Notes: generated by a model from the letters alone, not told the origin. A DNA stretch of 64,000 nt from Nectonema munidae (GCA_030549495.1 JAUIRK010000894.1:496001-560000), one strand, 5' to 3'. Shown: positions 45,537 to 58,379, counted from the stretch's first letter. A program made the numbers and translations.

Positions 45537-48000
45537 AGAAGAAGAAGAAGAAGAAATTTATTTGGCAAAATAAACGATACTAAATTACAGAAAAAAATTA
45601 TTAGTTAAAGTTGTTCATTAATTCGACAAAAAAAACTAAATATAATAAATCTTAAAACGCGAGGATATTCAAAAGGCCTTAAGCCGCTGAGATGAAAATC
45701 CTATAAAGGTTTATAAAGTTTACACTAATTATGATTTTTGCATTAAAATGATAAAAATATACAAAAAAGAGAAAACACACATGTTAAAATTATTTATATA
45801 AAATATATGTAAAAATGAACAAAATAATTCCTACATATTAATTATAAGATTAAAATATATGCAGAGATATTTAGAACTGTAAAAATGAAACAAAACATTG
45901 CCTGCATATTAATTATAAGATTAAAATATATGTACACTACAAATATGTAGAACTGTAAAAATGAAACAAAACATTACCTACATATTAATTTCATTAATAT
46001 TTAAAGCACAATAATATCAAAGAAAAGAATAAAATATTTATAGATTTTGTTTAAATGGTTATCAACAAAGGAAAAGAATTCAAAAAAGTATTACCTTAAG
46101 AAATACATATGAAAACAGAAAGAAAAAAAATTTATAATAAAAAGACTAACTTTGACAAGCATAGCAATATGCTTTTTTGCAAGTAGCATCATGTTGATCA
46201 ATGAGATATTCCTTAATCTTAGATTTGAAATTATACATGGAAGTATAAACAAGGTCCAATTCATGAAGAAAATCATTCCAAAAATTATAGCCCTATATTT
46301 CAAAAAAGTTTTTGACTTTCGATGTATATAATATGGAATAGCAAATTTTTCTGAGCATCTCAAAAAATATTGTGTATGTTAACAGTTGGATGAAAGCCAA
46401 TTTTCAAAGATTGAGAGGAGTGTTTTATTACTAAATTTATAAACAAACTTTGACATTTGAATAGAATATATATCTTTCAATTTCAATAAATTATAATGAA
46501 TAAAATAGGATATAGTATGACTATTGTATTTTAATCTAAAGACAGTCCTTAAGATACTTTTTTGTAGTTTTTCAAGTTTGGAAATATTTATATGTCCCCA
46601 ATTTATTACACTGTGGTAAAACTAAGGACTTATATAACAATAACTTTATGTCAACAGTAAATTCATTCTTAAATCTTCTTAATATTCCATGTATACTATT
46701 CAATTTTATTGATAAAAGATTCACATGATCGTCCCATGACAACTTTTCATTAATAACCAAACCTAAAAAATTTGTTTTGTTCACAAACTCAATACCTACT
46801 TTATTCAATTTCAAGTTATGACGAACCTTTCTTTTGTATGAAAATAACATAGCCTTACACTTTGAAGAATTAACTTTCAGAGAATTAAAATTGCACCAAT
46901 TCATGACTGAAATTATGTTTGAGCATATTTGATCTTATATATATTATCAACATCTTTCCTAGTGTTTTCAATTTTTGAAAGAGGTAGAATAAGAGTTATA
47001 TCGTCAGCGAAAAGGTAAAAGTCAAGCAAATGATTTGAATTAGGGATATCATTGATGTAAAGACAAAACAACAGCGGGCCTAAAATAGACCCCTGAAGAG
47101 ATTAATCTGATAGAAGATTTCGTATTGTTCACATAAACAAGTTGCTTTTTAGATGAAAAATACGATTTGAAAAAAACTAATGCTGAGTCAGAAAAGCCAA
47201 AATGTTCTAGCTTTATAAGGAGTTTATCATGGGAAATATTGTCAAAAGCTTTTGACAGATCCAAAAATACCGCTAAACACATCATTAGATTGTTCTAAAT
47301 AATGTTGAATATTTTGTATAAACAGAGCATGAAGATAATCTGTGTTATAATTCGATCTAAATCCAAACTGGTTTCTAAAAAGTAGGTTATTCTTCTCTAT
47401 ATAGGAATATATATGTTTAAAAAGAATTTTTTCAAAAACCTTCGAATTAATCAAACTAATAGGTCTATAATTATCAACTAACGACCTATTTCCTTTTTTA
47501 AAAACTGGTATAACTTTTGCTAATTTGAATGTACTTGGATAAACGCTGTACTCAATACATGAATTAAAAGCAATAACCAAAAATTTTATAATATCGCTTA
47601 TTATCAAACTTAATTTGTATACACAGAGATTGTTAACATCAAAGGACTTTTTAGACTTTATTTAATATATTTATTAATTTTCAAATTAATAAATCTACTT
47701 ATCTTTTTAGCTTTGATGATAGAAGTATTTGAGACTTGATCCAACCCTGCTCTATCTCCACACAAAACTTTGTTGAAATGTGCAACTTTTAGATCTTTTT
47801 CTCTTCTCATTAAAAGATTCTTATTTGAGTTATCATGACGCGACGCGCATCTTGTATCTTTACTGATTTCGTGTATATAACAATATTGCTAATTATAGCC
47901 CTTCATCATTATTCTGCTTAATTTTATATATAAATCATAGCACTTTTTCATTTTACCACTCGCTTCTCTACACATTCAAAATCATCTGTTCCAAATTTTG
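45537..48000 (-). mobile_element. 5'-truncated CR1/Jockey-type LINE, antisense in PP1 intron 2 (LINE-3)
   Basis: Read on the minus strand from about 48000. First a linker segment (KVAHFNKVLCGDRAGLDQ), then RT motifs: DNYRPISLINSKVFEKILF and QFGFRSNYNTD near 47400, FLDLSKAFDNISHDKLLIKL near 47250, and DFYLFADDITLILPL near 47010. Further on are VNKTNFLGLVINEKLSWDDH near 46750 and a tail GYNFWNDFLHELDLVY near 46270, ending with FKSKIKEYLIDQHDATCKK. Several frameshifts and stops are present. The 3' UTR has a GGATTTTCA...TGAATATCC hairpin at 45664-45703 and the element ends in (TTC)n at 45537-45555. The endonuclease is absent, as in most truncated LINE copies. Confidence 0.85.
45664..45703 (-). 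other. 3' UTR hairpin of LINE-3
   Basis: On the minus strand GGATTTTCA pairs at eight of nine positions with TGAATATCC, enclosing CAGCGGCTTAAGGCC. The 3' side CCTTTTGAA is also the 3' side of the LINE-1 hairpin. A truncated version begins the nested tail at 36836. Confidence 0.6.
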
Positions 48001-49488
48001 GTGACACATATTCGATACTTTGAATTTTAATAAGGATGTTTCCATTTTGAAATGTGCTGTCATACTACTAATTGGTAAAGTTCAAAAATCATAGAATACT
48101 AATGCTTGTGAATCGTCTTTCATCATGATCTAATTGTATTGATCCATTGATAGACGCTGTCTTTCAAATTCCTCACTTTCACAAGATGACGAGAGTGAAT
48201 AATAAATTATCCTCACGTTCAAATATAATTACTAACTGCCATTATTTTCTTAGGAACGATGCGACTATCGCGTCAAAATATGTCAGTCATTACAAAAATG
48301 CTTGTAAATTTTCTGATATAATTTAATATTTAACGAAAGATTCTTGATGTGAAATTTTTTGTAAACGCGAATGCGCATGCTGTTGCGGATATCATATTTG
48401 ACATCCTAGCGGATGCGGGTATCATAAATAAAAATTTTGGATAAAGTAAAAATTGAAAAATTGTTAAAAAAAACTTTGACGTATATACAAAAAAAGAAAA
48501 ATGTTTAAAAATTGCGTATGCGGATGTTGAAACTTAAATGATCCGCGGATGAAGATTTTAAGAGGATGTAAAAGTGTATCAAGGAGGAGAGATATAGACA
48601 CAAATATGAGATATGTACAACTTGAAGTTGAAGAATATGTGAATCTAACAAAAGTAATATAATTTTGCATTTTGCAATTTATTTTATATGTGATCTTGTT
48701 ATCTTGATTTTTTTAAAACAAATTAAAAATAGTGTGTATTTCAATGTAGTGAAACAACTTTATATCGACCGCCAAAGGGACTTAAGAGAAGTGGGACGGC
48801 GATTTATAGATTTCTCGTAGCGTTTTTTTGCAAATAATCATATATTTCCTATATAATTTTATTAAAAAAGTTTGGGATTAATATATTTGCAAGTTATATT
48901 TTCTAGAAAATTTCAAGACCTACTACAGTATTCGATTCGGGCATGTATATAGTTCACAGTTTTATATCTTTCCCCTTGTTGATTCACAAACACATCATTC
49001 ACGGACGCCAAGAAATCATATTGGAGGGAGGCGGGTGATGAGGGAGTTTTTTAAATTTTAATAATTTCAATTAAAAAATGTTTGATCCAGGTGGTGTTCA
49101 TTGCTGTGATAAAGGAGCGTCAATGTTACGATGGTTATGCAGAAAATGAATTATGCAATCATGACCTAAAACTCACTTCCGTGCTCACATTATCAAGGTG
49201 GCAGTTTTCACTCACCACTGCGCTATGACATCATTTCTGTTAAAAACATTGTTAATGGCTTTTTCTTCCCAATCTGAATAAAGTTCTTCGGTTTTCAGAT
49301 TTTATTTATAGGTTCTAAACATGTACGAAGGAATTCATTTAGATCAGTCCTTCGCAAACTTTTTAGTTGAAGTGTCGTTGTATTTGTATATACGCATAAT
49401 GAACGCAATCCCTAAAAATGGAGTAAAAGCAAGTCTAGGTGTCATATGCACCACACAGATATGAAAAATATTCTATAAATTTTCAATA
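48001..49488. other. Intronic sequence without a supported feature
   Basis: Contains GCGGATGCGG-type repeats near 48390-48420 and 48510-48550, which resemble the interior of some MITEs. No termini were resolved. A segment at 49125-49210 weakly resembles 60370-60450. Confidence 0.35.
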
Positions 49489-49780
49489 GTGCTAATTACC
49501 TTTAAAAAATTTAAAGTTAACAAGAAGTTAGACAAGGGTATTTGCAATATGTATGGTTTTTACTGGCCAAGTGAAGCTGCTATTAAAATGAACAAAAAGC
49601 TCCTTTTGCAAGTAATATTGACACACTTGAATCAAATCCTGATTCAAAAGAGGATAACAATGATTCCACAGATGATATTACACCATCATCTGTTGTTCTT
49701 AATTTTGAAAGTGAAAAAATGACAGTATTTGAGGAATCTGTTTCATATATATGGGTATTTTATATTTAATATTTACATTT
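49489..49780 (+). pseudogene. Unrecognised coding-like fragment in PP1 intron 2
   Basis: One frame gives KKLDKGICNMYGFYWPSEAA from 49489. Another, from about 49600, gives ASNIDTLESNPDSKEDNNDS and SVVLNFESEKMTVFEESV. Together they look like one acidic protein segment with a frameshift. The acidic run is reminiscent of transposase N-termini, but no family was recognised. Confidence 0.3.
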
Positions 49781-52700
49781 TATATATAGATATGTTTATT
49801 TTTTGAATTTTGATTTAATAAATTTAATTTCTTTCTTTCTTTTACTTTCTTTTGATCACTGTTAGAAGCAAAATTGTCTAGAGGCCTAATTCTCTTGTCT
49901 CCGAATTTTCTTGTGGCCGAATTGACCTGCTTCCGTCTATTACATTAGAAACCAGGAAAGACGAAAAAGGATTAGTATAGGAAGATGTGAATAGCAGAGG
50001 AAAATTGAGAAGCTTACTAAAGTTGATCGTACGCGGTGAAGAGGGGGGATGCCAAAAACGTAAACGTGTGTATAGGGGGAGGTGGGAGGAAGGGTCTAAA
50101 AATAGCCTAGTTAAATTTTCTTCCACTAGAAAGCATTTTTTAAAACATCTTGAAACCTTGAATGATTTACTTTTCTTACAAGTGCTTGTATGTGTATCTA
50201 TTGAGATGCGCCCAGGACTGAAATCCTTTTAACCAAACAAGTGGTGTAGTTTTCATTATCTAGACATTTCTTTCTATTTTTTTAATATCGGATATTATTC
50301 TTTGGTTCCAAAAGTCGAAGAAGGAGTATTTTATTTGCACGAATAAATATCGCTTAGCATTATCCAATATTTGTCTGAGTCGGCGCGCTATCTAAAAGAC
50401 TACAAATACAAAAACATCCAGACTTTTTATCTTCTCATACTAACATCGAATTCTTCAAACATTTTGCTTATCATCCCAGCTTCAGGGTCACCTTTTACTT
50501 TGAAGGATGTATCATGTAAGGCAAAGAAAAATAAAATCAAGAGAAGTTCGGTAAAAAAGTAGACAGAAAAAAAAGTTTTACAAAAGGAAAATATAAACCG
50601 AAATAAAAAAAAAGCAATGCTTAAAAGAATAAAGAACAAAAGGTAGGCAAAGGACAGGAAAAACTCAATTAAAACCGTTTTTTAGTTGTTACTATTGCAT
50701 CCAAGCGAAAAACATTCTTCCATAATTTGACAGATGATCAAACATTCTAAACTATCAGTATCCTAAGCTTCCACACCAATAATGCAATGTATGTTCGCTA
50801 ACACGGCCTCCAAGAAAAATCTATTAAGGCGGGGGCAAAATTATATTGAAATTGGGAAAAAAATTAGTCTAATTAATTTATATGCACCAAACTTCAAGCG
50901 ATCGTCATTTAATGATCATATATAAAACATTATGTTAAAACATACCCGTATTCAAGTGATGTATTTATAATTTTAAAAAGGTAAAGGTACCGTGAGGTGT
51001 TTTCATCGAGAAAGCACAATTGCACCGCTTGTATCGAACTATGAGAAAATATGCTTGATACGGAATCGAACCCAAGACTTTGAGTTATGGAAACCTAGTA
51101 TCTAACCAACCTTACTCACGCCCCCTAAATATAATAAAATATATCTTAAATTCGAGAAAGTAGTCAAATATTCTAATTCAACAAAAATGATTATAACCAA
51201 TAATTATTATCAATGCATCATTCCTGGAAATTTTGCCGCGAGCAATTCACATTAAAATACATCACACACAAGCTTACCAAACCCTTGAAGACTTTGAGGC
51301 AATTTTATCACCCGGATTAATTTCACTGCATTATTCCAATCTAAATAATTTTAAATTTAGAGTTTATTTCGATTTGTTGTAAAATTATCAAGATTTTTGA
51401 AAATTTTGAGATTTCCCTTTATTTTGGTTTTTAAAAATAAAAACAGTATTTTTCACTGTAAATAGTTTAAAACATTGAAATATATCGCATTTGCGAAAGT
51501 TTGAGGCCATTTCAGTAAAATTTTATTTTACCGACTAGATAAAATATTAGCTCATTACGTTAGAAATAATAATAAATAATTTTAGTATCACACACGTATC
51601 TACACATCCCTTTTAAAGACAAATGGAATATGGTTTTATCTACTTTAAAAAATGCTGTCTTTGTAACTACTATTACATTTGTGATTTTAAACTTCACTCA
51701 ATTTTGTATTTATCCTTCTACATAACTCTAAAATTTTAATATAAAAAAAGAAGACTTAGCCTTTAATCTTTCTTATCTCAATTATTCTCGCAGGTAAAGA
51801 TCAGAGTGACAACCTTTCTTAAGTTAGATTGCGAGATCCATACCTTTTTGTGTAATTTATTCGCTTGTATGCAAATAAAATATGTTTATAAGTTGTAAAC
51901 TTACTCGAGAATGAATAACGAAATGAGATATCATGCTTGCTTCAAGAACAAACTTAGTTTATACTTTTGTCTATAATATAATAATCACAACCTGTTTCAA
52001 TTTTTTAAGTGTTGGAGTAAAAGATGTGTATGTCATAATAAATCTTGTTAATGTTAAACCTTTTTCTGCAAGGCTTTTTTTCATTTACAAGTGAAGACCG
52101 TTAGTAGGAGTTTGTCGCGATTGTTTTGGGGCTGTTTATATATCTTACATTATTCACACTTTTTCGCAAAATTCATTTTCTTTTCGAAAAAATCTACGTT
52201 TTTATCTTAGTTGACGTTATAAAATTAACGAAAATGTTTATATCCATTCCACACATATAAAAATAGAAATAAGGATGATTGCAATGCATCATTTTATTGT
52301 CTAAACTTTGGAAATTATTTGAAAATTTGTTCAGTGAAGAAGAAAACCTTAAAAGTGGGTGAAACAAAATGTAGTATGTCTCCTTCAACGAAAAATGTGA
52401 GAGGGATTTAGAGAAAACATGGCATGACTTTTTAGTTGAATCCTTTACTTCAACTGGATTTTTTAATAATGATAAACATGTTGTTTGCTTGAATTATTAT
52501 GCAAAAATCCTTTATTTAGTTGTTTTTAAATAATTGAATTAAGAATTGTTATAACTTAGATAATAATTAAAGTTAAATAAAAAGCTTCTTATGATTCAAG
52601 TAGAGCTTCCAAGGGGAGTAAGCATAAAAAACAACAAAATATTTAAAAAAAATTACACAAAAGTTTAAATTAACAACACAGTTAATGCTAACAAAATGCT

Positions 52701-53235
52701 TGGGTAGGCAGAAAACACAAGTACTCCTGCAATCTTATTACATTATCTCTTATCTGGGAAGAATTGGCAAGCAATTTCTAGTCCATGGCCACATATTTAA
52801 GTTGAGGCAGATTTAACTCGCAAAAACATGTTAAACGGTCTAATCGCGCACTTCAAGCAATTTCGAATTTATTCTGGTGCGAGTAGCTCACATGCCTGAA
52901 ATTGGAGATGGACAAAAATCATTTTAACTCAAAAAATCAATTAAAATATTCATTTTGTATAAGTTATGTGAAAAATAGTTACTATTCTAGCTTCAAGAAT
53001 GACATTATTGTCATGATTTAAAGTGTTATTACTACTATAATAGTCAAGGAATATATGGAAATAAACGTTATGAACTAAAACTATGTACCAGGCTTAAATT
53101 ATTATTAGGAGGGCTTACTCCCTCCTCCTTTACCTATTTATTTATTAACTACCACCCCAATTTAATCTTTTGTAAACAATAATTTTTTTTTAAACAGCGT
53201 ATTTCAAAATTATAGCAGTTTAATTATTTCCCCCT
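49781..53235. other. Intronic sequence, mostly featureless
   Basis: Holds the SINE at 50990-51126 and little else that can be named. 52955-53010 weakly resembles the 59-bp arm at 60308 (TTCATTTTGTATAAGTTATGTGAAAAAT). CTTTCTTTC runs near 49830 could mark a LINE tail, without other support. Confidence 0.4.
50990..51126 (-). mobile_element. tRNA-derived SINE
   Basis: On the minus strand GTGAGTAAGGTTGGTTAG (A-box region, near 51110) is followed at tRNA spacing by the B box GGGTTCGATTCC (51062-51073), then a body ending about 50990. Related copies are at 42819-42910 and 62740-62880. It lies antisense in PP1 intron 2. Confidence 0.7.
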
Positions 53236-53759
53236 TTAACCTTAGCAGGACGGAACTTTTTAGAGCAACACTAAGGACGGTTAATGGGAGTTTTACTCCA
53301 ATTTTTAAAAAAAGTATATTTCTTTTTTTTAATAAAGCTTTAGCATATCAAAGTCCTTTTAAGAATGTTTTTGTTCAGTTTGATATGTTTCCATGTTTTT
53401 TATACGAAAAAAATCAAAAAACTTATTTTAGAATTAACTATTATATAATAAAAAAGAGTTTGTTTTAGTTAACGTCATCTATAATAAAAATAAAAATTGC
53501 ATTCGAACTTCCATAACGTTTACACTTATTAGATATACATATCTATGAAAAAATTTTAAATTCATCTATTATATTATTTGTTAAATTATTTCAACAAACG
53601 CTACTTCATATGCAAAAGGCATATTAATCATAGATTAATATTTAGTTTTTTCAAATATATAAAAAAAATGAACTAACATTTATTCAACTATTATAAAAAT
53701 ACAACACCGAGTATTATAATAAAAAATTCGTAAATATTTACAATTATTATGTGTTTCTG

Positions 53760-55583
53760 CACTTTTTACACATAAATAAAGTATGGCTTTTACAAATGAA
53801 TTTTCCACATACACTGCATTTTCGTGTTCCCCTTTTCTTGGCCTACAATCAATAAAAGAACAATATCCTCGTCGAACTGATGTAGTTGGGTTCTCGTCAA
53901 CATCAAAAACCCTAAAAAGTAATAAGTTTCTGGTAGATAAGCGAGTAATGAACTTTGACTTCTAATCAACATGCATTTTTCAGCTAAAAGTAGAGAAAGG
54001 TGTTTTATAAAGCTTTCTTCCTCCTCTTGAAACTGACGGGTATGCATCTGAATCATTAGCTCTCATAATTACCCAGCTATTATTAACTGCAATATCAAGA
54101 AAATTTGTAAAAATTGCAACGGCCAACGTCTAGAAGCTTATAACAGCTGTAATTTCTGCCATTCTGTTAAAAACATCCCTCCAGATTTAAACCTATTATA
54201 ATCTAGAATAGTTTGAGGCTTTTTCTGGGCCCAAAGTATCTATTTGTGATAGATGTTGACTAGATAACACATAGACTGGTTTGAAGTTTTTTTAGAAGTT
54301 TTTCCGGTATATAAACTGTTAACGAAGAGGTTTCTGAATATAAAATCTACTCTCACAATCATTCAAACCCAGACCTTTTAAATGCGCTGGACGGACTACA
54401 TGCGGCATGAACCTTCTATTACTTCTTACCGTACCACAGATTGTATAGTTTTGATTTTTAGCCCAATTACACAAATCCTGGGACATAAAAACCTATCTGC
54501 ATAAATACCAATACCGGTCGGTAAGCAAGAAATATTTACCAATCTTTTTACTATATTATTGGGTTTAAAATGATCGCTGTCGTCTAAACCACTTTCATAA
54601 ATTTCGCTACAAAAAACAAAAAACTGGACGAGTCAACACAGTGATAAATTTTCATACCATATCGACCTGGCTTGGATGGGTCGTATACTTTTATAGGTGA
54701 CCTGCCTCTATACTTGACGAGCTGCTCGTCAATTGTAACGCAATTAGATGGTGACCAATATTTATGAAAGTTTTCGAGGAAAAAATTTTGTAAGTATCTT
54801 ATCGGAGCTAATTTATCTAAACTATTTCTTGTAGTTCTTGAATCAAATCTTATAAAGGTACGAATAAGAATGAATACGTCTCTACTGATTGCAGCTTTTA
54901 AAAGGGGTTCCATACTTTTCAGAAAAAAGATGTTTGACATCAATCTGCTGATCTTTAGACTGCCCAATGTAAAGAATACAGGCTAAGTATGCTAGCAAAT
55001 GTTCCATTGAAAACCTTTCATATAAACTTTTGAGGTTCTCCAACAAACAATTAGGACTTCTACAAAAAAAACATTTAACTAAATAATGTTTTCTAATAGA
55101 AAATTACTTGTAGTTTTCTTCCATTCTTTCTTTTGTGCAGACAAAAATATGGTTCAAAAGAGATTCAGTGAAAAAAAGATTAAAAATTTTCAAAGGATCT
55201 TTCAAATTTTTTGCCGTATCTTTTGGACCTGGTCTACTTGAGATGATATTAGTTGATGATCTTCTTCCAGAAATCTCTCTCGGTTCCAAAAATTGGTTCC
55301 ATCTGGTGCTACAAGGGACACTTTCGCAAAGAGCCGTTTCTTCATCGTTAATCTGTTTGCCCTTCGCTATCAACTAATTTTGAATTTCATATTCACTATT
55401 TAAAAAATCAGAAGAGGTTTCTCCTTCATCACTACTTGTATAAAAACTGAGGAGCTCATAATAAAATTTTGGAAGTAACTTAGGAATCAAATGAAGATTG
55501 TCAAGAAATGGAAGAATTATTACACATAAAATAAAGCAGAGAGAGAGTTTTATGTAATCTATACGCGATTCTTCACTATTCAT
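53760..55583 (-). pseudogene. piggyBac transposase of element 3
   Basis: Starts at the ATG at 55583. The first frame has one in-frame stop at 55374-55376 and then continues (NDEETALCESVPCSTRWNQF) to about 55104. Other frames follow: ERFSMEHLLAYLACILYIGQ near 55000, then 54967-54584 with LDKLAPIRYLQNFFLENFHK and IDEQLVKYRGRSPIKVYDPS. This contains the first catalytic Asp. The block around the second Asp reads GIGIYADRF near 54500. A Cys-containing tail (RRGYCSFIDC, near 53860) resembles the family's zinc region. At least three or four frameshifts or stops are present, so the gene is dead. Confidence 0.85.
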
Positions 55584-55910
55584 TCACCAAGGAATTATTT
55601 ACCAAATGTGGTGAAAAAAGATAAAAATGCATAGACAATTATATATGGTTCGTGTAGTCATGGAACAATTGAGGTCACTCTAGCCGCATGCGTATTCTCG
55701 ATAAAAAAATCAATATCAAGTAAGAGTTCTTTGTGTTTGAAATCATATTTTGATTTATTTCTGCGTTGTATGATGTGTCTTTTATTACCCAGATAATACC
55801 ATGACACAAATTCAATAAGGAGTCCATTCTCTTCATTTTTTTATTCAAGTACCAACCATGGCTGTTCAACAAATCGATCTAAAAGCTATCTAATTTTTTT
55901 AATCTTTTTT

Positions 55911-56195
55911 ACTTTTTATAAAATATTTTGCACTGTAGAAAAATAAATTTATAAAAAAAAGTTTTGAATAGTGATCAATATAATTTTTTCCAAAACTACA
56001 TAATCATACGTTTGTTTGTTTTGTTACTTCTTTTTTCTTTGTAAATAAAAAAATATTATAGTTCTTCTTTTAATTTTTTATATATAATATTTTGACTATG
56101 GAAAAAAATTTATAAAAAAAGTTTTGAATATTGAAAATATAGTTTTTTTCACAAAACTACATATTCGTAGCTTGTTTGTTTTGTTATTAGCTAAT
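55911..56195. repeat. Diverged tandem duplication, period about 160 bp
   Basis: Both copies contain AAAAAAAGTTTTGAATA (GTTTTGAATA at 55961 and 56121), then CAAAACTACATA and TTGTTTGTTTTGTTA. It lies within the 5' non-coding part of piggyBac element 3. Confidence 0.75.
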
Positions 56196-56587
56196 AATAA
56201 AGACTTGCTATAATACCCAAAGCGAAGGAAATAATAGAAACATGATTTTCGAACGTCATGTGTTTCAAAAATAATCCTCAGAAAAAAATTCTAAATTTGA
56301 AATCCACTTCAAATTTATATTTTTATAACTTGTTTAAGGTTACAACTTAAGTTTTTCATAAAAACATATTAATTTTAGATGGCGTTAAATTTAAATTTCG
56401 TATAAATTACTATAAATATTTTTTCATGTGGTGAAAATTTTATATTTATTTTTATCTTTAAAACCCATTAAAAAAAAATAAAATACCACCACGTTAGCAT
56501 ATCGACTAGCTATATTTTTCTATCAGAAAAAGAGATTTTAAATATTTGCTAGCCAAAAAAAGCCCTACTCCGTCCTTCTAAGGTTAA

Positions 56588-57288
56588 AGCTTCAAATTTC
56601 CCACTAGGAGAAAATTTCTTTGGGAAACGCTGGGTTAGACTATCATCTTGACCCAGTAGTACAACTAGTTTCCTACCTATCATCCTATTTAAAATAAATA
56701 TATATACAGAAAAATATGATACTAAAATAACTAACCAAATAACAAAAGTTAGGAGTCAAGAAGAATTATTTTTAAAATAAAAATGTAACATTATATAAAA
56801 TAAACTTTAATTGTTTAGTTGTTGAAAGAATCCCGAGATTTGGAGTTCAGCATTTATCAAAAACAATAAAATAATCATAACTTAAATTTTATAGTTATCG
56901 GATTTGTGTATAATGTTCAAGTAAGCTTGCGTGTGTCTCGCTTTCATCATCAGCATTCTCTGGAGTGTCACTCACTATCTTCTGTTGTTAATCGTGGTGC
57001 TCTTGGGAGATGATTTCTTCCTCTGGCATCTTTTTCCTATCTCGATATTTGCGTTATCTGTTGTCTCATAATTGTTTCATTCGCCGGTCACTTTCAAGTT
57101 TCAACTAAGTGAGGGTGTTATAAAAAATGCGATTACATAATTGATTTGTTCAATTGACAAATTATACAAGTAAGTGTGAGAGTATTTGGTTTGCTGAAGA
57201 TAGTGTGTCGGAGTGTAAATGTCAGAAAAATGGTGGAGGAAAATTAGTTACAAACCCTTTTAGACTGAAGATTTTTGAAGTCTCATAA
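56588..57288. other. Intronic sequence without a recognisable element
   Basis: The segment near 57150-57255 is weakly similar to 18935-19045 (ACAAATTATACA, GAGAG.ATT..GTTTG.TGAAGA). Nothing else recognised. Confidence 0.4.
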
Positions 57289-57419
57289 TTAGCCCTTTGA
57301 GGAGCAGTGGGTCACTCAAAGACCCAAGAAATGAAAATCGTCTGCTTTGAATATATAAAATTCGATTAAAAAAGAAAGCAGACGAATTCTCTTCAAAATG
57401 TTGGTCCTCAAAGGGTTAA
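57289..57419. mobile_element. piggyBac-type MITE with GGGTC dyad
   Basis: Left flank TTAG (one base off TTAA), left end CCCTTTGAGGAGCAG, right end GGTCCTCAAAGGG, right flank TTAA at 57416-57419. Next to the left end is the dyad TGGGTCACTCAAAGACCCA (6-bp stems). Inside are TCGTCTGC and its inverse GCAGACGA. It shares its right TTAA with the next MITE. Confidence 0.85.
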
Positions 57420-57541
57420 CCGATTAAGCCCCAATGTTCCCATTTGGGAACATAAGTAATTTCATCTTCGTCTGTTTTTTTCAATGACTTGGAATATAAA
57501 TCGTCTGCGTTTTTTTAAATATCGTCTACTTAATGGGTTAA
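57416..57541. mobile_element. piggyBac-type MITE with TGTTCCCA dyad, copy 1
   Basis: TTAA, then CCGATTAAGCCCCAA, then the palindrome TGTTCCCATTTGGGAACA (8-bp stems). It ends CTTAATGGG and TTAA (57538-57541). CGTCTG occurs twice inside. It is a close relative of 58380-58517. It most likely inserted into the TTAA flank of the preceding MITE. Confidence 0.88.
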
Positions 57542-57618
57542 GCTACTAAACCAGCTGCTATATTGGAGCATGTTTATACATAAAGACTGCATTAAATACA
57601 TTTAATGAATGAACTAAA

Positions 57619-58116
57619 TAGTGATTCCCAAACTGTGGGATGTGTCCCTTAGGAGGGAATAGAAGAGCTGAAAAACACAAAATAAATGGCATATAAAATA
57701 AAAAATATATATTAAATTAATTTTCAATAATTTACCCATAAGTTTTACAAGTACTATATCTCTTTACTGAAAGAAAGAATAGGTTTTTTTAACTTTAAAA
57801 ATATTATCTGAAAAATATAATTCCTTTTTAACGAAATTTCCTTGCGAAACAGAATTTTTAATACTTATTACAATAAATCGATTTGCAAGCTCAAAAATTA
57901 AAATGAATTGCACCATGCATTTTTTAACCTAAACTAAAGGAACTTGTAAGATTCATCTCACACATAAATGGGAAGAATCCTTTTCCAATATTTTTGCAAT
58001 ACAACTATAAATAATGCCAAATCATGGTATAAAAATGATTAATATGTATTATTCAAGTAAAAATACGGTGTGATGTTTTTATCCAGTAAGGGTAGAAAAA
58101 AGTTTTCGAACCACTG
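57619..58116. mobile_element. hAT MITE, 498 bp
   Basis: Left end TAGTGATTCCCAAACT, right end AGTTTTCGAACCACTG, imperfect inverted repeats with the CAGTG terminus worn on the left. Flanks AACTAAA and AACTAAAG support an 8-bp target duplication minus one base. Non-coding. Confidence 0.7.
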
Positions 58117-58379
58117 AACTAAAGGTTCTCATTTGGCGTTAAGATCCAAGCTGATGGCTATTTTTTGTAAACCATCCAATATCGTCATCTTTTATGCACT
58201 CAGAATTGTTTTAAAATTATGGCAATCTTTTTTAAATTGCACTGAATGTGTGCCAAAGGTTCGATGGTGACTTTTTTTTGTTAAAAAACTCAAAAAAGTT
58301 TTTTATGAACTTCTATCTATTGATGCTTGTATACCGAATTACAGACCCATCCCCGGAATCTCAATAAAAATTAAATATC

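Larger units (their letters stand above)
53236..56587 (-). mobile_element. piggyBac element with both ends preserved (element 3), in PP1 intron 2
   Basis: Flanked by TTAA at 53236-53239 and 56584-56587. The terminal inverted repeats CCTTAGCAGGACGG (from 53240) and CCGTCCTTCTAAGG (to 56583) match at 13 of 14 positions. The element is 3,344 bp and carries a transposase on the minus strand. A second CTAAGGACGG occurs inside the left end and is followed by the dyad GGAGTTTTACTCC. Both TTAA flanks are perfect. It lies antisense to the PP1 gene. Confidence 0.92.

Noticed and set aside
49878-50639. Overlapping frames on both strands as genes
   Set aside because: Low-complexity residue content and no domains; they lie inside a PP1 intron.
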